From contig CAKJVC010000150.1 in the NCBI GenBank assembly GCA_918026815.1, forward strand, positions 620,001-684,000: a DNA stretch of 64,000 nucleotides. Direction: 5' to 3'. Position numbers and translations under genes: made by a program. Origin of the DNA: Chalara sp. BL73 (lineage: Eukaryota > Ascomycota > Leotiomycetes > Helotiales). Of this stretch, positions 11,528 through 23,623 are shown piece by piece; position 1 is the stretch's first letter; the number at the start of each line of letters is the position of its first letter. The notes below the pieces were generated by a model that searched no databases, was not told the origin of the DNA, and saw nothing but the letters and a program-made list of their open reading frames with translations.

Positions 11528-12351
11528 TGCGATCGGAAATGTAAAGGATTGCGTTGAGAATGACCAACAAATGCTCTGCTAACGATCCTAATGACAAAAG
11601 GGATAAAATTTGGATATTGTGGACTAGCCATTCGCGATGAAGTGAAGAATCAAGCTTAATATATAAATATATGCTCTCACTCAAATTATATCGTCATTGC
11701 AGCTTCCCACATCCCGAGTGTAGGTACAGCATCTCACTCGACGGAATTGCTTTCCTTTCTTGATTTTTTCAGGTTATTGCCTCCGAGTCTTGGCATCGTC
11801 AGGACGTTCGTCCCCGCCGAGACTAACCCAAAATGCGTATCTCGGTAGAATTCGCCGAGCCACAGTAGGAAACCCAGATTAGGGCCATCTTCCCTTATTT
11901 TTCTGGCGGGGAGAGAACCATTGTCCGTGGAAAACAGGCAAGCTACTCGCTTCAAGTCAGGTTTAGTCTCGCTGGGTTATTGATCTCACTGCCTGCCAGG
12001 ATCCAGGTGGGGAATGGGATAATTCTGTCAGAAGAGGTGGTGTTTGATTGTACCCACCAAGCATATTGGCCACATCCACAGGCGGTTGAAAGGCATTGCC
12101 CACTCGCGTAAATGAAAGCTGCCCCTAATTCCATGAACTCTACTTACCCATTTGACGGGCAGAGTCGAAAGTAGCATTCGACCCCGAGTATCACGGACAG
12201 GCGCATGAATATGTCGTCACCGACAACGGCCGAGAGACGTAAAGGCTGGTAAGGGACTCCTGCGAGCGGAGTGTGGCGTGCCATAGCTTTTTGTTGGTCA
12301 CTAATAGGGAAAGTATCACCTGCCGGCATCGACATATCAAATGTGAGCGAT
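11528..12351. other. Divergent intergenic region
   Basis: Lies between the PhyH gene (minus) and the damaged regulator (plus) and should hold the oxygenase promoter. Minus-strand frames at 12335-12144, 12134-11952 and 11955-11734 follow one another end to end, which may mark another decayed gene. I could not recognise any domain in them. Confidence 0.35.
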
Positions 12352-14359
12352 GCAATTTCAACCTGTCGCCTGAGCGATTCATTGATGTATAGCAGGTAAC
12401 AGCGTCCATCCTACCTGTGGCCCATGCAATGTCAGCCGCAATGACTGCAAGTGGGATGAGTCAATCCGCTATGTTCACGGTCATCTAAAAACTCATTTCA
12501 ATGACAGTCAAACGTGGCTTCGCGTGCCCGAACGACGTAAGTGTTCAGTCTTCCTCTCATTCGACATTCCCCAGTCAGTTGTACCAGACCTCTGACGACT
12601 ACAAAGTAGCCTTCGTCGACGAGACACTAGCACTGCAAACGGATTATTGTGATGAATCGCAACTTCGATCGACAGTACTTGGAGCCACCCCAACCTTCCC
12701 GCAGTTAGGTGTTTCTCATGATACTATTGCTTTAGGATCACACATCTCAGCTCGTCGCACCTCTCCGTCAGAATTGGTCACCATAAGCCCCACGGCTATT
12801 GGGAATAGCTACGCTGTGAGAGAGAGCCCGTGCAAAAGCGGATGCATATGCTTGCGAACCTTCCCCTCGATACTCGAGTCCAGAGTGAACGGCAGCCTTA
12901 CTGTCGATACTGTATTGCATTCTGAATCAACAGGTCCTATACAAAGTGCGAAGGAAGGCAGGCTTCTAAGGCATTTCATCGATGTTCTGTCACCATGGGT
13001 AAGTCGCCAAGTTATGCCTTCCACAGCTCAGCCTCATCCGTTATCTCGCACAGTTAGATGTATGCGACCGAAATCGCCACTTCGCCAATATTGTCCCAAG
13101 GCGTGCTCTTTCTCAGCCCGTGCTACTCCACGCCATCTTCGCCGTCTCAGCTCGCCATCTCAGTATTCTTGGTTGCTGGGACGACTACGAAGCGGATCAG
13201 TATCATCAAAAATGCCTTCAAATTCTGATACCCACGCTTAACGATCCGGCCGTGATAGGCGATGAGTCACTATTCGCTGCAGTTGTCATACTGCGACTCC
13301 TTGAAGAATTACAAGGCAGGCTATCTTTCCCCACAGATAGAGGATCCTAAATTAATGCCCAAAAGTACCTCTTACGGGAGTAGATACACAAGATCACCAT
13401 CGGGGTGCGCAGACACTTCTTAACTCACGTCGATACAACGACATCAGCAGCGGTTTTGGCCAGGCTTCTTTCTGGGTTGCGCTGCGGCAAGAAACCCACT
13501 TGGCGATCACGCAGCAGAGGCCGATCTCCTTTAATCTAAGCCAGTGCGATATTGATCTCACGTTCGCATCAGCAAACGAAGGTACTTGGGCTTACAGGAC
13601 CATCGTCCATTGCGTTTCAGTGATAGGATTTTGCTTTGGGGGGGATAGGAGCCTTGATCGTCAGCTTTATGACGACCTAACAGACTATCAAGCTCAGTGG
13701 TCAAAAAATAAGCCCCGCGCTTTTGCTCCACTGTACTCTGGGTATGGCGGGGACCCGGATAGCATGCTGGGTTTTCCCTATATTCAATATTTAGGAGATG
13801 CCCATGGTAAGAAGAAACCCATTTATCCGCAAGGCAGTATCAGAAGCACGATTGACGGACCCTTTCAGTCACAGCGGCCCAATACATGACCCTCACAGCA
13901 TCTTTACTCGTAGCCCACGATCCGCGGTTGCCACGAGTCGGCTTGAAAAGTAAGGCAAGCTTGGAGAAGACAGAAGATGTATGTATGAGATATCTGACAA
14001 GGTTTCCTGATATTCTGACTTTGCATAAAAGACGATTAGACAGCTTGTCCGAACGCTTTGTGGTGTTGCTCTTTCAAATACAAGCACACCACCTGCTATG
14101 TCGACTGCGTGTGTTGGTATAACCGTCTGTAAGCAACTATTACTTTTCTTCACCAGCATTTATCGGTTGATTACGCAAGTAAGATAGCACAGTTTATTGA
14201 TGCGAGATCAATCGAACAGATGGCATCTATTTTGTTTCAAACATAGAACGAAACATGCTGCTCGAATTCCTCAAACGAGCAGAACGCACCCATGCATGGC
14301 CAACGCAAGCAACTCAATCAGATCTGAAAAAGGCATGGGGCTGGGATACACTGAGCTAA
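12352..14359 (+). pseudogene. Fungal_trans_2 regulator with eroded Zn2Cys6 domain
   Basis: From an ATG at 12501, exons 12501-12998, 13054-13315, 13366-13806, 13869-13978, 14044-14128 and 14220-14359 splice into one frame of 511 residues. This body matches a fungal regulator: LRHFIDVLSPW, VLLHAIFAVSARHLSILG, AVVILRLLEEL, QASFWVALRQE, and a C-terminal KRAERTHAWPTQ ending in KKAWGWDTLS. The intron at 13316-13365 has GC..AG ends. Upstream, 12416-12460 keeps the second half of a zinc cluster, CGPCNVSRNDCKWDE. The first half (12352-12400, AISTCRL...) has lost two of its cysteines and runs into a stop. The zinc-cluster frame differs from the body frame, and no GT-AG intron between 12,537 and 12,590 corrects it. 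The gene is therefore probably dead, or makes a protein without DNA-binding end. It is divergent from the PhyH gene, its likely former target. Confidence 0.75.
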
Positions 14360-17300
14360 GCGGGACAACATGCCCCCTTTGGCAAGAATCGGATTTCAGT
14401 TGATGCTCTTGGTACGATTTCAGTGCTGATGCCTGAATGGCCTATGTGCGGTGACGGCTAAAGTAAGAGCAGGCCCGAATTTTTGTTCACTACCTCTAGG
14501 AATTTAAGTTCGAGATACAAGCCTGCTGTAGTGATCTATCCTGCGTCTGAGAGGCTGAAATATGATTGATAAGGACTTAATTACATATTCAAGTTTAACT
14601 ACAGAATGCTTTACGAAAATAAAGGCTAGAGCTTAAAGCCTAGGAACTAAGCAATTTTAAAATTTTCATAAATACGAATACCAAGTTATGCTTGCTGAAA
14701 TGAATCCTAGCGCAGGAAGCAGTTCTATAAAGCCTATTTCAGCGGGCTTAATTCGTACACGAACATCTAGCCGTAGTACGGGTCTAGGGGACTTAATTGG
14801 AAGATAACTTAGAAGCTAAGAACTATGCCACCACTTAGTACAGGTGCAGTACCGAAACCGTGGAAACCGTAACTCATAGTAGGAAATCCAGGTAAAAGCG
14901 ATAGAAGAGATGTTTAACTTAGGCCCTGAAATATAAACCCGGAAGTGAGTCTTATCGATTTAGATTTCCGAGACAGAGATACCTACCGTCAGTAATATCT
15001 GTATTGTTTATAATACGGCTAAAGCCATACCAAGGTATGAACGTTAGGTTGTGTGTAATCTATACGATAGTAATAAGTTAAGGGATTCCTGTATAGTATA
15101 AAGAATAACGTATACTACAGAATACTCAGTACAGCAATCTTCATCTTCATCTTCATAATCCTCCTTACCCTCCTCTTCATCACCATTATCATCCTCACTT
15201 TCACTCTCAACACCCTCACCGCTGTCACCGCTGTGCAATTAGTGCTTCCAACTGTGCTATTAGTAACCACCCCCCCCCCCCCTCCTTTTTTTTTTTTTTT
15301 CTCTCTCGAATTACATCCTTTCATCTACATTTTTGCTCGTACATACTACCTTCCATATTCCTTCAACTCTCTGAACCGGAGTCCCTGGCAGATTGCCGCA
15401 CTACCTATTGCGGCGGTAAGTTGTTCCGGGAGTTTGTTAAATTGGGATGCCGTCTATTTGAGGGGCTGAAGACATATGAGTCGTGGAAACGAGGCCACAG
15501 AGGAGGTACTATGAGTTCCCTATTCTAGAACAACGGTCACATGACTAAAAGTATGTCTACATGAAGGTGAATCACCCCGGGTAGGCGACCTGGTCAGGCG
15601 AGCCTAAGCATACAGATTGAGAGGCAATATTTAGTCATGTCGTGAATATACTTTCGTAGCATCGAGGAAGGTAAAAACTCGAGCAAGATGGGGTCAGTGC
15701 TATCTCCCACCCAGTTGTTGTCGTCCACCACTAAATCTGCTTCTGGGTGTTCCTCTTCTTCCCCCTGTTTCCTTTCCCTAGTACGTGATTTTAAGACTGG
15801 TTTCGGCTCTCTGGAGACCTGTCTCGTCAATGATGTGGTGTTGAAGTAATTATCACTGAAGTTGAAACCGTGTCTTTGGCCATGCCTGGTAATACCGCTA
15901 GATTATCATTAAAGGCGAACTCCGCATCCTGTTGTGTGTCAATAGCAGCGACACTGCTTGCTGTAAGCTGTTCTAGGTCCGGCATCTCATCCTCTCTGCC
16001 CTATTCCGGTCCGAGCTTTGGTTCATCTGTACATTTAATGATTCCTAGTGGATAGCTTATGACTCCGTTATCTGCAAAACGGCTTCGAATTGCTTAAGCA
16101 GCCCAGTGTTTCTGATGGGTTTTGCTGTTGAACTGGTAAAATCGCCAGATGATGGGGTAGCTGTAGATTATGACGGGATTATCAAGTTTCAGGCCGTGTA
16201 CTAAGTCGTTATATTCTTTTAGGCTTCCCCTTTTGCGATTTTATTCTGTATATAGTCAAGGAGCCGCTAGTTAAGTATCACTGTAACTCGTGCAGAGCTA
16301 TACGTATGCGCGTAATTGCTCGGTCTAGGCTCGTATTTGAGAAGCGTTGTATAGCGAAAGAGAATCTGATCGACGATCGGAAAGTGTCGATTTACACTTT
16401 TTCTCGGCCCCGTTTGCCGTTTGCGGATAAATATTGCTCATTTCAGCTGTTAGTTTAAGTCTAGCACATTTTAATTAAGTAGTTTCGACGTATTGTTTAG
16501 GATTTAATTCGTAAGCTCAAAAATCTCTAAGTTTAATCACAGCTGTTGACTCTTTTATTCGTACCTGGCGATTAATTGATATTTAACAATAGCTCTTATT
16601 CCAGGCGATCTAAAAGCTTTTTCGGGATTCGAATTAGTTATTTTGCGGACGAGGAAGTTGGAGTTGTAAAGTAGGTCTAAAACTACGTGATTAAAAGTTT
16701 TTACTTTTCAACTTAGCTGGACCAGCCGATTTCGCTAGGCCAACCAGGCACGCTAGAATATTTTTAGCCCACACTTTTTCCGATAAGATTTTAGCTGTAA
16801 GTGCAAACTCAGGCTCAGAATCTTAGGCGTCGCTTCTTTTGTTTCTATAATATCTTTCGTTGTGAACGACAACACGTAACTTCTCGAGGAACAACTGAGG
16901 AACCAGTTAATGGGCTTAGTTCGCGATGCCCAAGATCAAGTTTTCTCAAGTCACAGACCTTCCTCAATAACTACAAGAACGCCGCAATAGAACATTGGAG
17001 ATGCAGTGGCCGAGTCGACTTCGGCACGTGGTGCCCATTAGAATATGGAGGCGGGGCAGCAGCAAAGATGCGGCCTACGTTGTGGGTAAAATAGCTAATC
17101 TCGGTCATTGTTAGATGAAGCTTTAAAGTAAATGTTAATAATTCGATAACTTTTGTTAAAGACATCTACGCTTTTATATAAATCGATCAATGCGCCCCTA
17201 GCATTTGGACGGGTTTCCGACGTAAATCCAAATTCCTGGGCGTAGGTGGTGAGTGCTTCAACTGATGAACCAGACAAGGGTCATCCTTGGATTCGGCACA

Positions 17301-17746
17301 GACCAATGCTTAGAGGAAACAAGGCGTGCGGCTGTGCCGTTCAAGGCGGAGCGATGCGCTTGGCAAAGAACCCATCAGACTGGTGCGATATATATTAACC
17401 GCGGCAAGGCATGGGACCAAATAAAATTTGAAAAGCGGGAACATCAGAGCAGCCAGTGATCTTCCCCAAAATTTCTGATTAGCCCTAACTTACGGAATTC
17501 TCGACGATAACTCGTCGTATAAGCTCCAATCGCTTCACTCTCCAAGTAGCGACGCTTAGGAACGTTCTTTTCCGAAATCAAAGCACCTCAAATCTGCTTC
17601 CAGCTAGTACAACACAAGCCACCCAAATAAGGTTTATAAGACACGACCTGAATTGCGCCGATCGAGGAGATAAAATGAGCAAGGGCCGCATACACCCAGT
17701 CGTGCAAAATCATAACCACAATACTACTTATAGCCTCTCAAGGTAG
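14360..17746. other. Gene-poor AT-rich stretch
   Basis: About 3.4 kb without a recognisable gene. It includes a pyrimidine tract (15131-15306) with a microsatellite and homopolymer runs. Minus-strand frames near 15044-15238 are only the acidic shadow of that tract. Other short frames have no motif. Confidence 0.5.
15131..15306 (+). repeat. Pyrimidine tract with TTCATC repeats, poly-C and poly-T
   Basis: A strongly strand-asymmetric C/T-rich stretch. It begins with short TTCATC repeats (about 15139-15158), continues as CCTC/TCAT-rich sequence, and ends in 13 C (15270-15282) and 15 T (15286-15300) followed by CTCTCTC. Confidence 0.8.
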
Positions 17747-18623
17747 ATGGGGCTACACAACATGGCTTCTATGATTCAAATAGCTCTCACCCTGGTTTCT
17801 CTCCTCTTGGGCACCCTCTCTGTTGCAACAACAACACTGCCCACATTAACATCCCCTACGATATCAACGCCCAAAGCGTCTTCTTCGGCTTCGGGCTCCC
17901 AAGTTACAGGTAGTAGCAGCGTCCTTCATCCCACCCAGGACGAGATCGTAGCATACGACTCACCTTATACAATTCAATGGATGCCACCAGACATACCGGG
18001 CAGCATTTCAATCGAACTTTGGGATAACGACGAATGGAACTGGGCGAGTGGCTTTGGAGTGAGCGGCAACATCACAAATCCTACAGTGCCAGTTTCCTGT
18101 GATGGCTGGCTCGTTAACTCAAAGTGTGCAAAGATAGCGACTAGCGTGCCGAATAGTGGAAGTTATGGTTCGTCTCATCATTTCTCTTACTCAAGGAAGG
18201 GGAAGGGGGGTATTTATGCGACTAGTGTTATTTGCTGACTTGCATGGGAGGAGAATAGTGTGGAACGTACTTTCGAGCCCTCCGTATAGCACCCTTTCAG
18301 GAGAATTTTATTATTACCTGGCAATCTATATTCAGCAGCCGCATGACTTTTTGTTACCATCCCAAAATTCGTCTTGGTATGTGTCCAGCGGGAGTTTCAT
18401 CATCAAGCAATCAAGCAACGGATTCACCAGTAGCTCTCTCAACAGTCCCGGAAGCAGCACGTCCCTCCCGACTACGTTCGGCCCTACCAGCGCAACAATT
18501 ACGGATAGCGGACCAACTGCGACATCTCCCGCAAGCAACACGGGAGTTAGACCAGCTACGGACAAGTTTGGATGGAGAGTTTTGATGCTAATAGGTGTTT
18601 TAGCGATAGCGGAATTATTTTAG
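17747..18623 (+). CDS. Kre9/KNH-type Ser-Thr-rich GPI-anchored cell-wall protein
   Basis: Two exons, 17747-18167 and 18301-18623, make 247 residues. The 133-bp intron (GTTCGT..CAG) is longer than its neighbours and contains stops in the reading frame. The N-terminus is a signal peptide (MASMIQIALTLVSLLLGTLS from the in-frame ATG at 17762, perhaps the true start). A Ser/Thr-rich spacer follows, then a Kre9/KNH-like beta-sandwich domain from LHPTQDEIVAYDSPYTIQW through SISIELW to YYLAIYIQQP. A second Ser/Thr/Pro-rich region and a hydrophobic tail, WRVLMLIGVLAIAELF, look like a GPI-attachment signal. Proteins of this type sit on the plasma membrane or in the wall and are linked to beta-1,6-glucan assembly in yeast; the exact role here is unknown. 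The residues just after the splice differ from the usual tryptophan-containing strand, so the acceptor could be slightly off. Confidence 0.75.
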
Positions 18624-20397
18624 CAATATAGCAATTGATTCTGTAAAGGGGAAATCTTTCCTTGGTTTTGGTTAAGTGGCGATATGTTTTTGTAACCTTC
18701 TAGAATCTGGCTATGCTTGCGTGGAACCCTGTTATTACGGTATGGCTTTATAACATATAAAATATTCCTGTTAAAATCGACGAAATCACTCTCTTGTAAG
18801 ATATAAATCTTCCTATTGTGTTAGTTCTTCGGTTCAGGGTTATACATCCCCAAGTGGACAGAACTCAGACCGCCCATCTAGCCAATCGAGGTCCTTCGGG
18901 ACCCTTGAGCGAGATCACCGCTCCACCACTTTTATAGCTTCCGCGCTAATTGTTGTCAAATTAAACATGCATCAATTGCAGCTATAATCAAAAGAAAAAC
19001 GTTTAAGGGCACAATCGTGGTGGAATGCCCGCTTGAGGAATTTTTTGAAGTGTTAGGTGAAAGAATCTCGTAAAACATTCCAAAAAGCATTATAATGGAA
19101 GAATAGTGCATAAAAAAGGGTGCTCAAGGCAAATACCTTGGCCTTCTGGGGGTTTATTTTGGGGATCAAATCTATGGCACTACCCGCTGCACTGTTCGTT
19201 CCATCCCTTCCCATTCTCCCTTCAAAATACTAGGGAGGCGAGATATCAAAGTGTTTTTAAATCATGCACCATGGTTACTGCAACTTAATCAGCTTACAAC
19301 TTCCATGTTTTACATTTTGGAAAGCTATTGGGGACCTGTTATAGAAGTTTCTAGAAGGGCTAAGTCTAATGATCCAAACCTAGTTTTATAGAAAAGCTCT
19401 AAATAGGTAGCTTAATAGTACTATTTAAGTTTGTGAAAACAAAGTCTAAAAACGGGTACTGCAGTAGTAATTGGACAGTTCAGATATCGGCTGTGTAATC
19501 AAGAAAGGCGTAATTAAGTGTCTAGAGCCTTCCTTTGTATCCCTTCCTTTTGTACCTTCAACGTTGTCAACAGATTTACCACATATTTTATCAATATCAT
19601 GTGAAAATAGGTGGCCATATTTGTATTCGTTATAACACTCTCTCTAAGATCCCCACCTCCACGCATATCAGGTAAGATGATTTCTATAGAGCTCAGTTTC
19701 ACCAAATGAGTGCTATTCAACCGCTGGTCTTTAACTTGTTATGGAAATTATACTACAAAAAATGATAACTATTATTTTTTCCCTCGGCTTATAAGTTTGA
19801 CAAATCCGTTTGGTTGAACTTGAGGTGAACTTAGCGACCGTCGCCGATAGAACTTCAACAGAAGTGCATAATAGAGGGTGGCGAGGACTCAAACATAATA
19901 GGGCTGTCGACCCTAATGACGAATATCTAAAGGGCAGAGACAATATGGTGAAAGCTGACCAATTCCACCTTCGCAGAACTAGCCCCCTCACTACCAAAGA
20001 ACGAGAACTTGATAAAATAAAGACTGTGAGAAGGATATTTGGACGACAGAGATGAGCTTCGCTGCCTTAAATGCTCTAATCCGCCGTCAAAACCGCGAAA
20101 AGGGAGAGCGATTCTTTAGAAGCACAAGCTCACAAAGAGAAGCGTGAAAAGATGGCAACGTACGTCAAGCAGCTGAATTATACGACCATGTAGTGATTGT
20201 AGGTAGGGAAAGCAAACGATATGTTAGGGCACATCTTGTAGCAGAGAACACACAAGTCGATCTAAACGTCTCAATTAATAAGTGTTGGATTATTGTCACT
20301 TTTGCCGCTCTGAAGATCGTGGGCCACTTGCTATCCTCCTGGCGCCCCAGCCCCGTAGGTTCTCTTCGTATATAAATAGATCTATTCAATCCAATCA
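18624..20397. other. Intergenic, nothing firmly recognised
   Basis: A plus frame at 19810-20055 (81 residues, basic, with TTKERELDKIKTVRRIF) and overlapping minus frames were examined; none shows a known domain. The region separates the GPI protein gene from the 3' end of the ferric reductase gene. Confidence 0.4.
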
Positions 20398-22484
20398 TTA
20401 GCAACTATTCACAAAGCACCCAACGCGCGAAAAACTAACCCCATCACTGCCTCCCTTCCACATTCTCTCACTACCTAACCCCGCTACAGCCCTTCTCGTA
20501 ATATTCACTAGAGCTCTCGGTCCACATACGACCACTGCTATCTCCTCAGGCGTTTGCTCGAGTTCGCTTTTGACAATGGCGTAGATTGATGGGTGGCCAG
20601 TAAGGACAGATATTGTTGGAGGCAAGACTGCGGGAGCAGAAGATACAGAAGCTGCCGGAATAGGGGTGGGGCTACGCAATATTGTATTATTATCAGCGTA
20701 AGAATATGGGGAACCAGTAATAGTGGTAGCTGTGGTAGATGTGGAGCATGGATCATGCGGTCCCATCTCGCTTTGTTCAACGACGGTCTCGGCACCTTTC
20801 CTCATTCCAAGAACTGAAATATTGCTCTTAGTAACTCCCACTCCCGCGACCGCTACATGTCCATTTAGGGCGCACTGAGGATGACTTAGAGGTCTATCGC
20901 TGTTGCTGATTGTCTCTAGTTCGGTGTAGGTCAAATCAGCCGTAACATAAATGCTCATGCATACCTCAAACCTGCTTCTGCCCCTGCTACTCGACAAGTT
21001 GAGTTGCTCTTCTTTCATATATGCCTCCAGATTCTGCAGGGTCTCCCTAAACCATGCTATACACCCCCTTTGCTTCACCGTCCACACAAATGTCACTTTC
21101 GTCGTTACTATCTTTCCCCCTTGTCCCCATCTCCTTACCAAATCCTGCAATAGTGGCACTGCAAAGCTAGCCCCATCTTCGCCACCCAGGAGGATAACCC
21201 TATCGAACTGCTCAAGCGGGCGGTGGCGTCCATAAGGGCCACCGACGAGGATCGGTACAGTCTCCTGTCCTCCACTAAGGCGTGGTAAATGGCACTCAGT
21301 GTGGAGAAGTGCACCTGCCACACGGCTGCGCGGATAGACGAGGAAGGATAGATTGTTATCGGAAGGGAGAGATATTATGGTGAGGGGCCGGTAATGTAGG
21401 TTGATCATATGGTGGTTATATAGAAATGCGTGCTGGCCAGGGTTCCAGCCGAATGGGGGGTTCGAAATGGAAATTCGTACGGCACCAGCTGGGAGAGGGG
21501 TGAAGCGCGCGTGGCATGTAAGAAATTGCGTAGTTAAATTTTGTCTAGATCTTTCTAGCTGTGAGTGGAAGATTGACAAGTTGTGGTACAGGAAATATCC
21601 AGCACGCCCCAGGAGGTCCAGGAAGTATACTAATAACACCCACCATAGGTATATGTTCGCGTACCATGACATATGCAGCATAACTACTACCGTGAAAGTG
21701 ACGCCAGTCATGAGGTGTTGCACGATGAAGAACCCATATCTCCAGTTCCGCACTGGCGCACAGCTACTTAGAACAATCCATAGGAGGACGCACCAGGCGG
21801 CTAACCCTCGCTGGGCGGTCGAATTGCGCCGGATTTGCCCCCCAATATCGTTGTTCCGAGCCCAATGTTGAAACCAGTATGACATGTGCAAGGTTACGGT
21901 GAGAAGAAGACACCGCGCGGCCCAGCGGTGAAGGTAGTTTAGCTTCTCGTGGGAGGTGCCAGTAAGGAACCCGACAAAGCTGCGTTTTTGAGACAAGAGA
22001 AAAAGGAGAGGGAGTTGCGGTGCGGAGATCCAGCCGAAGCGAAAGCCGAGGTCTTTAAACCGATTGGATGCAGATAAGTCGGTTGTTGAAAACTTGTAGA
22101 AACTGAGAATCAGAACGACGCTAACGTAGACCAAAATAATAAAAAAGCCGCCTAAAGTGAGGGTGAGACATTGGAAAGAAATTAAAGGATAATAAGAGAG
22201 CCCCCGGAGAATGGCCGTGGCTAAGGCTACGGATTTGGGGAAAGATATCCGAAAACGGCTTGGGTTCGTGTTTGTCTCCCTGCAGGTAGAGAGTCTACCA
22301 ATATGACGTTAACTAGATGCTTACATAAGGGATGTAGAGTGTCATACCTTCGGATCAGTAAAATTTTATCCTTCACATTCACTAACATTGCGCATACTGT
22401 CACTGTACAGAAAAACACTGTGTATGCCTTTGCGATAGTCGTGTCTAAGACGCCTTTAGTGGTACTGTTATTATTTACGTCCAT
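20398..22484 (-). CDS. Ferric reductase (FRE-type) transmembrane oxidoreductase
   Basis: Two exons, complement(join(20398..22279,22348..22484)), give 672 residues. The 68-bp intron (GTATGA..CAG) joins KILLIRR to ETNTNPSRF. The N-terminal half is a multi-span ferric-reductase domain whose paired haem histidines fall at about 163/177 (LHRW, TLHMSYW) and 234/248 (VQHLM, MLHMSWY). An FAD-binding domain follows with HYRPLTI, where HPxT-type motifs are usual, so the first position is changed. The NADPH-binding domain has GGPYG, LLGGEDGASFAVPLLQDL and the terminal CGP (VVVCGPRAL). A long low-complexity insert rich in Ser/Thr/Pro, residues about 520-610, splits the NADPH domain, as is common in fungal members. 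It moves electrons from NADPH across the plasma membrane to reduce Fe(III) or Cu(II) before uptake. No siderophore or permease gene lies beside it. Confidence 0.9.
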
Positions 22485-23623
22485 GGCAAAAACGATGCAA
22501 GAGAAGAATTTGGGTGCAAAATACTCTTTCCTGTGATAGCTATATATGGTGAGCGAAAGAGAGCTGAAGGCCCATTCAAAGAATCAGCATATTTATCATC
22601 TAGCATTGTCATCTATCATATATTAGACCGCGCACATACCGACTAGGCTAGTGTGGGTGGCACCGATTTGAGGCTGATTGGCCGTGGCTGAAAACAAGAT
22701 CTATGCAAAAAAAAGTAAGAGCCAATCGGAAAGCGCCTCATGTTAAGCAAAGGAGCACGGACCATTTTTAATCTGACATAAGTTCCGCTGGACTTTGCAC
22801 ATGGTATCTGGGATAGCACGTTAAAATAGAATGTAAAAAGCAACAACAGAGTCCTCCACATTTATACTTAGCACAATGAAGATTGATATAAATCTCCTTG
22901 GGGCCTGTAACTACAGGTGCAATATCTGGTGCAAGTCGGTGGCGTAGTTGGTTTACGATCCCTCGGAAAACTCCGCAAATAGTTTTGTGGTGCGCATCAT
23001 TCTTTTCTTTTGTGATGGCTTTATGTATGAGCAAGCAATGGCTCTTTGGCAGTACTTATGACTGTCAAGGCCCGCCTCATAATGTTTCCACAGCCACTCT
23101 GTCTCGCCAGGTCTCAGTTGAGCACTCGCGGGTTAGCGGTAGTTGTCTCAGAAGTCAGCCAGCTATGCAACCAAAAGCAAATAATCTTGTGATGTGTGGC
23201 GCCACTAGCGGGAAGAAGGAACCTGCGATTATTGTGCCGCTGCGGATAATAAGATAGCAGCAATCAGCAAAGATTTATTAAGCCATGCCTTAGGAGTGTG
23301 ACCGCATCGGTCTCGATTGTATTAGATATCTATCGCCAGAACATCAACCAGCCAGCACTTTACCCACAACCAATTCTAGGAAATATACGAAGTACTCCTT
23401 CCACGAACATTCTTCTCGTATCGGTTATAAATACGCAGCAATCCCGCCGTTTGATTGTTCACGACTTATATAGCAATACTCACGAGATAGATTGGAACAT
23501 CTTATCCACCGAACGGGCATGGGAGAGTTTGATAGAATATTGGGCTTTTAACACTAGAACAGAGGGCTTTTACGCCACCAGCCAAAAGCCATTCCACGTG
23601 CTGTCACGAGCGGAGATGGCCCT
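22485..23623. other. Intergenic with unassigned frames
   Basis: Frames at 22898-23257 (plus) and 23298-23642 (plus) are open for over 110 codons but show no recognisable motif. The second overlaps the start of the bZIP gene in another frame. The region should contain promoters for the divergent ferric reductase and bZIP genes. Confidence 0.4.

Noticed and set aside
15044..15324. Acidic minus-strand frames rich in Glu/Asp and Gly/Lys
   Set aside because: They are the mirror of the pyrimidine tract; low complexity without a start context or family motif.
22643..23034. Overlapping minus-strand frames upstream of the ferric reductase
   Set aside because: Cys-rich stretches looked like a small secreted protein, but there is no signal peptide and no consistent splice pattern.
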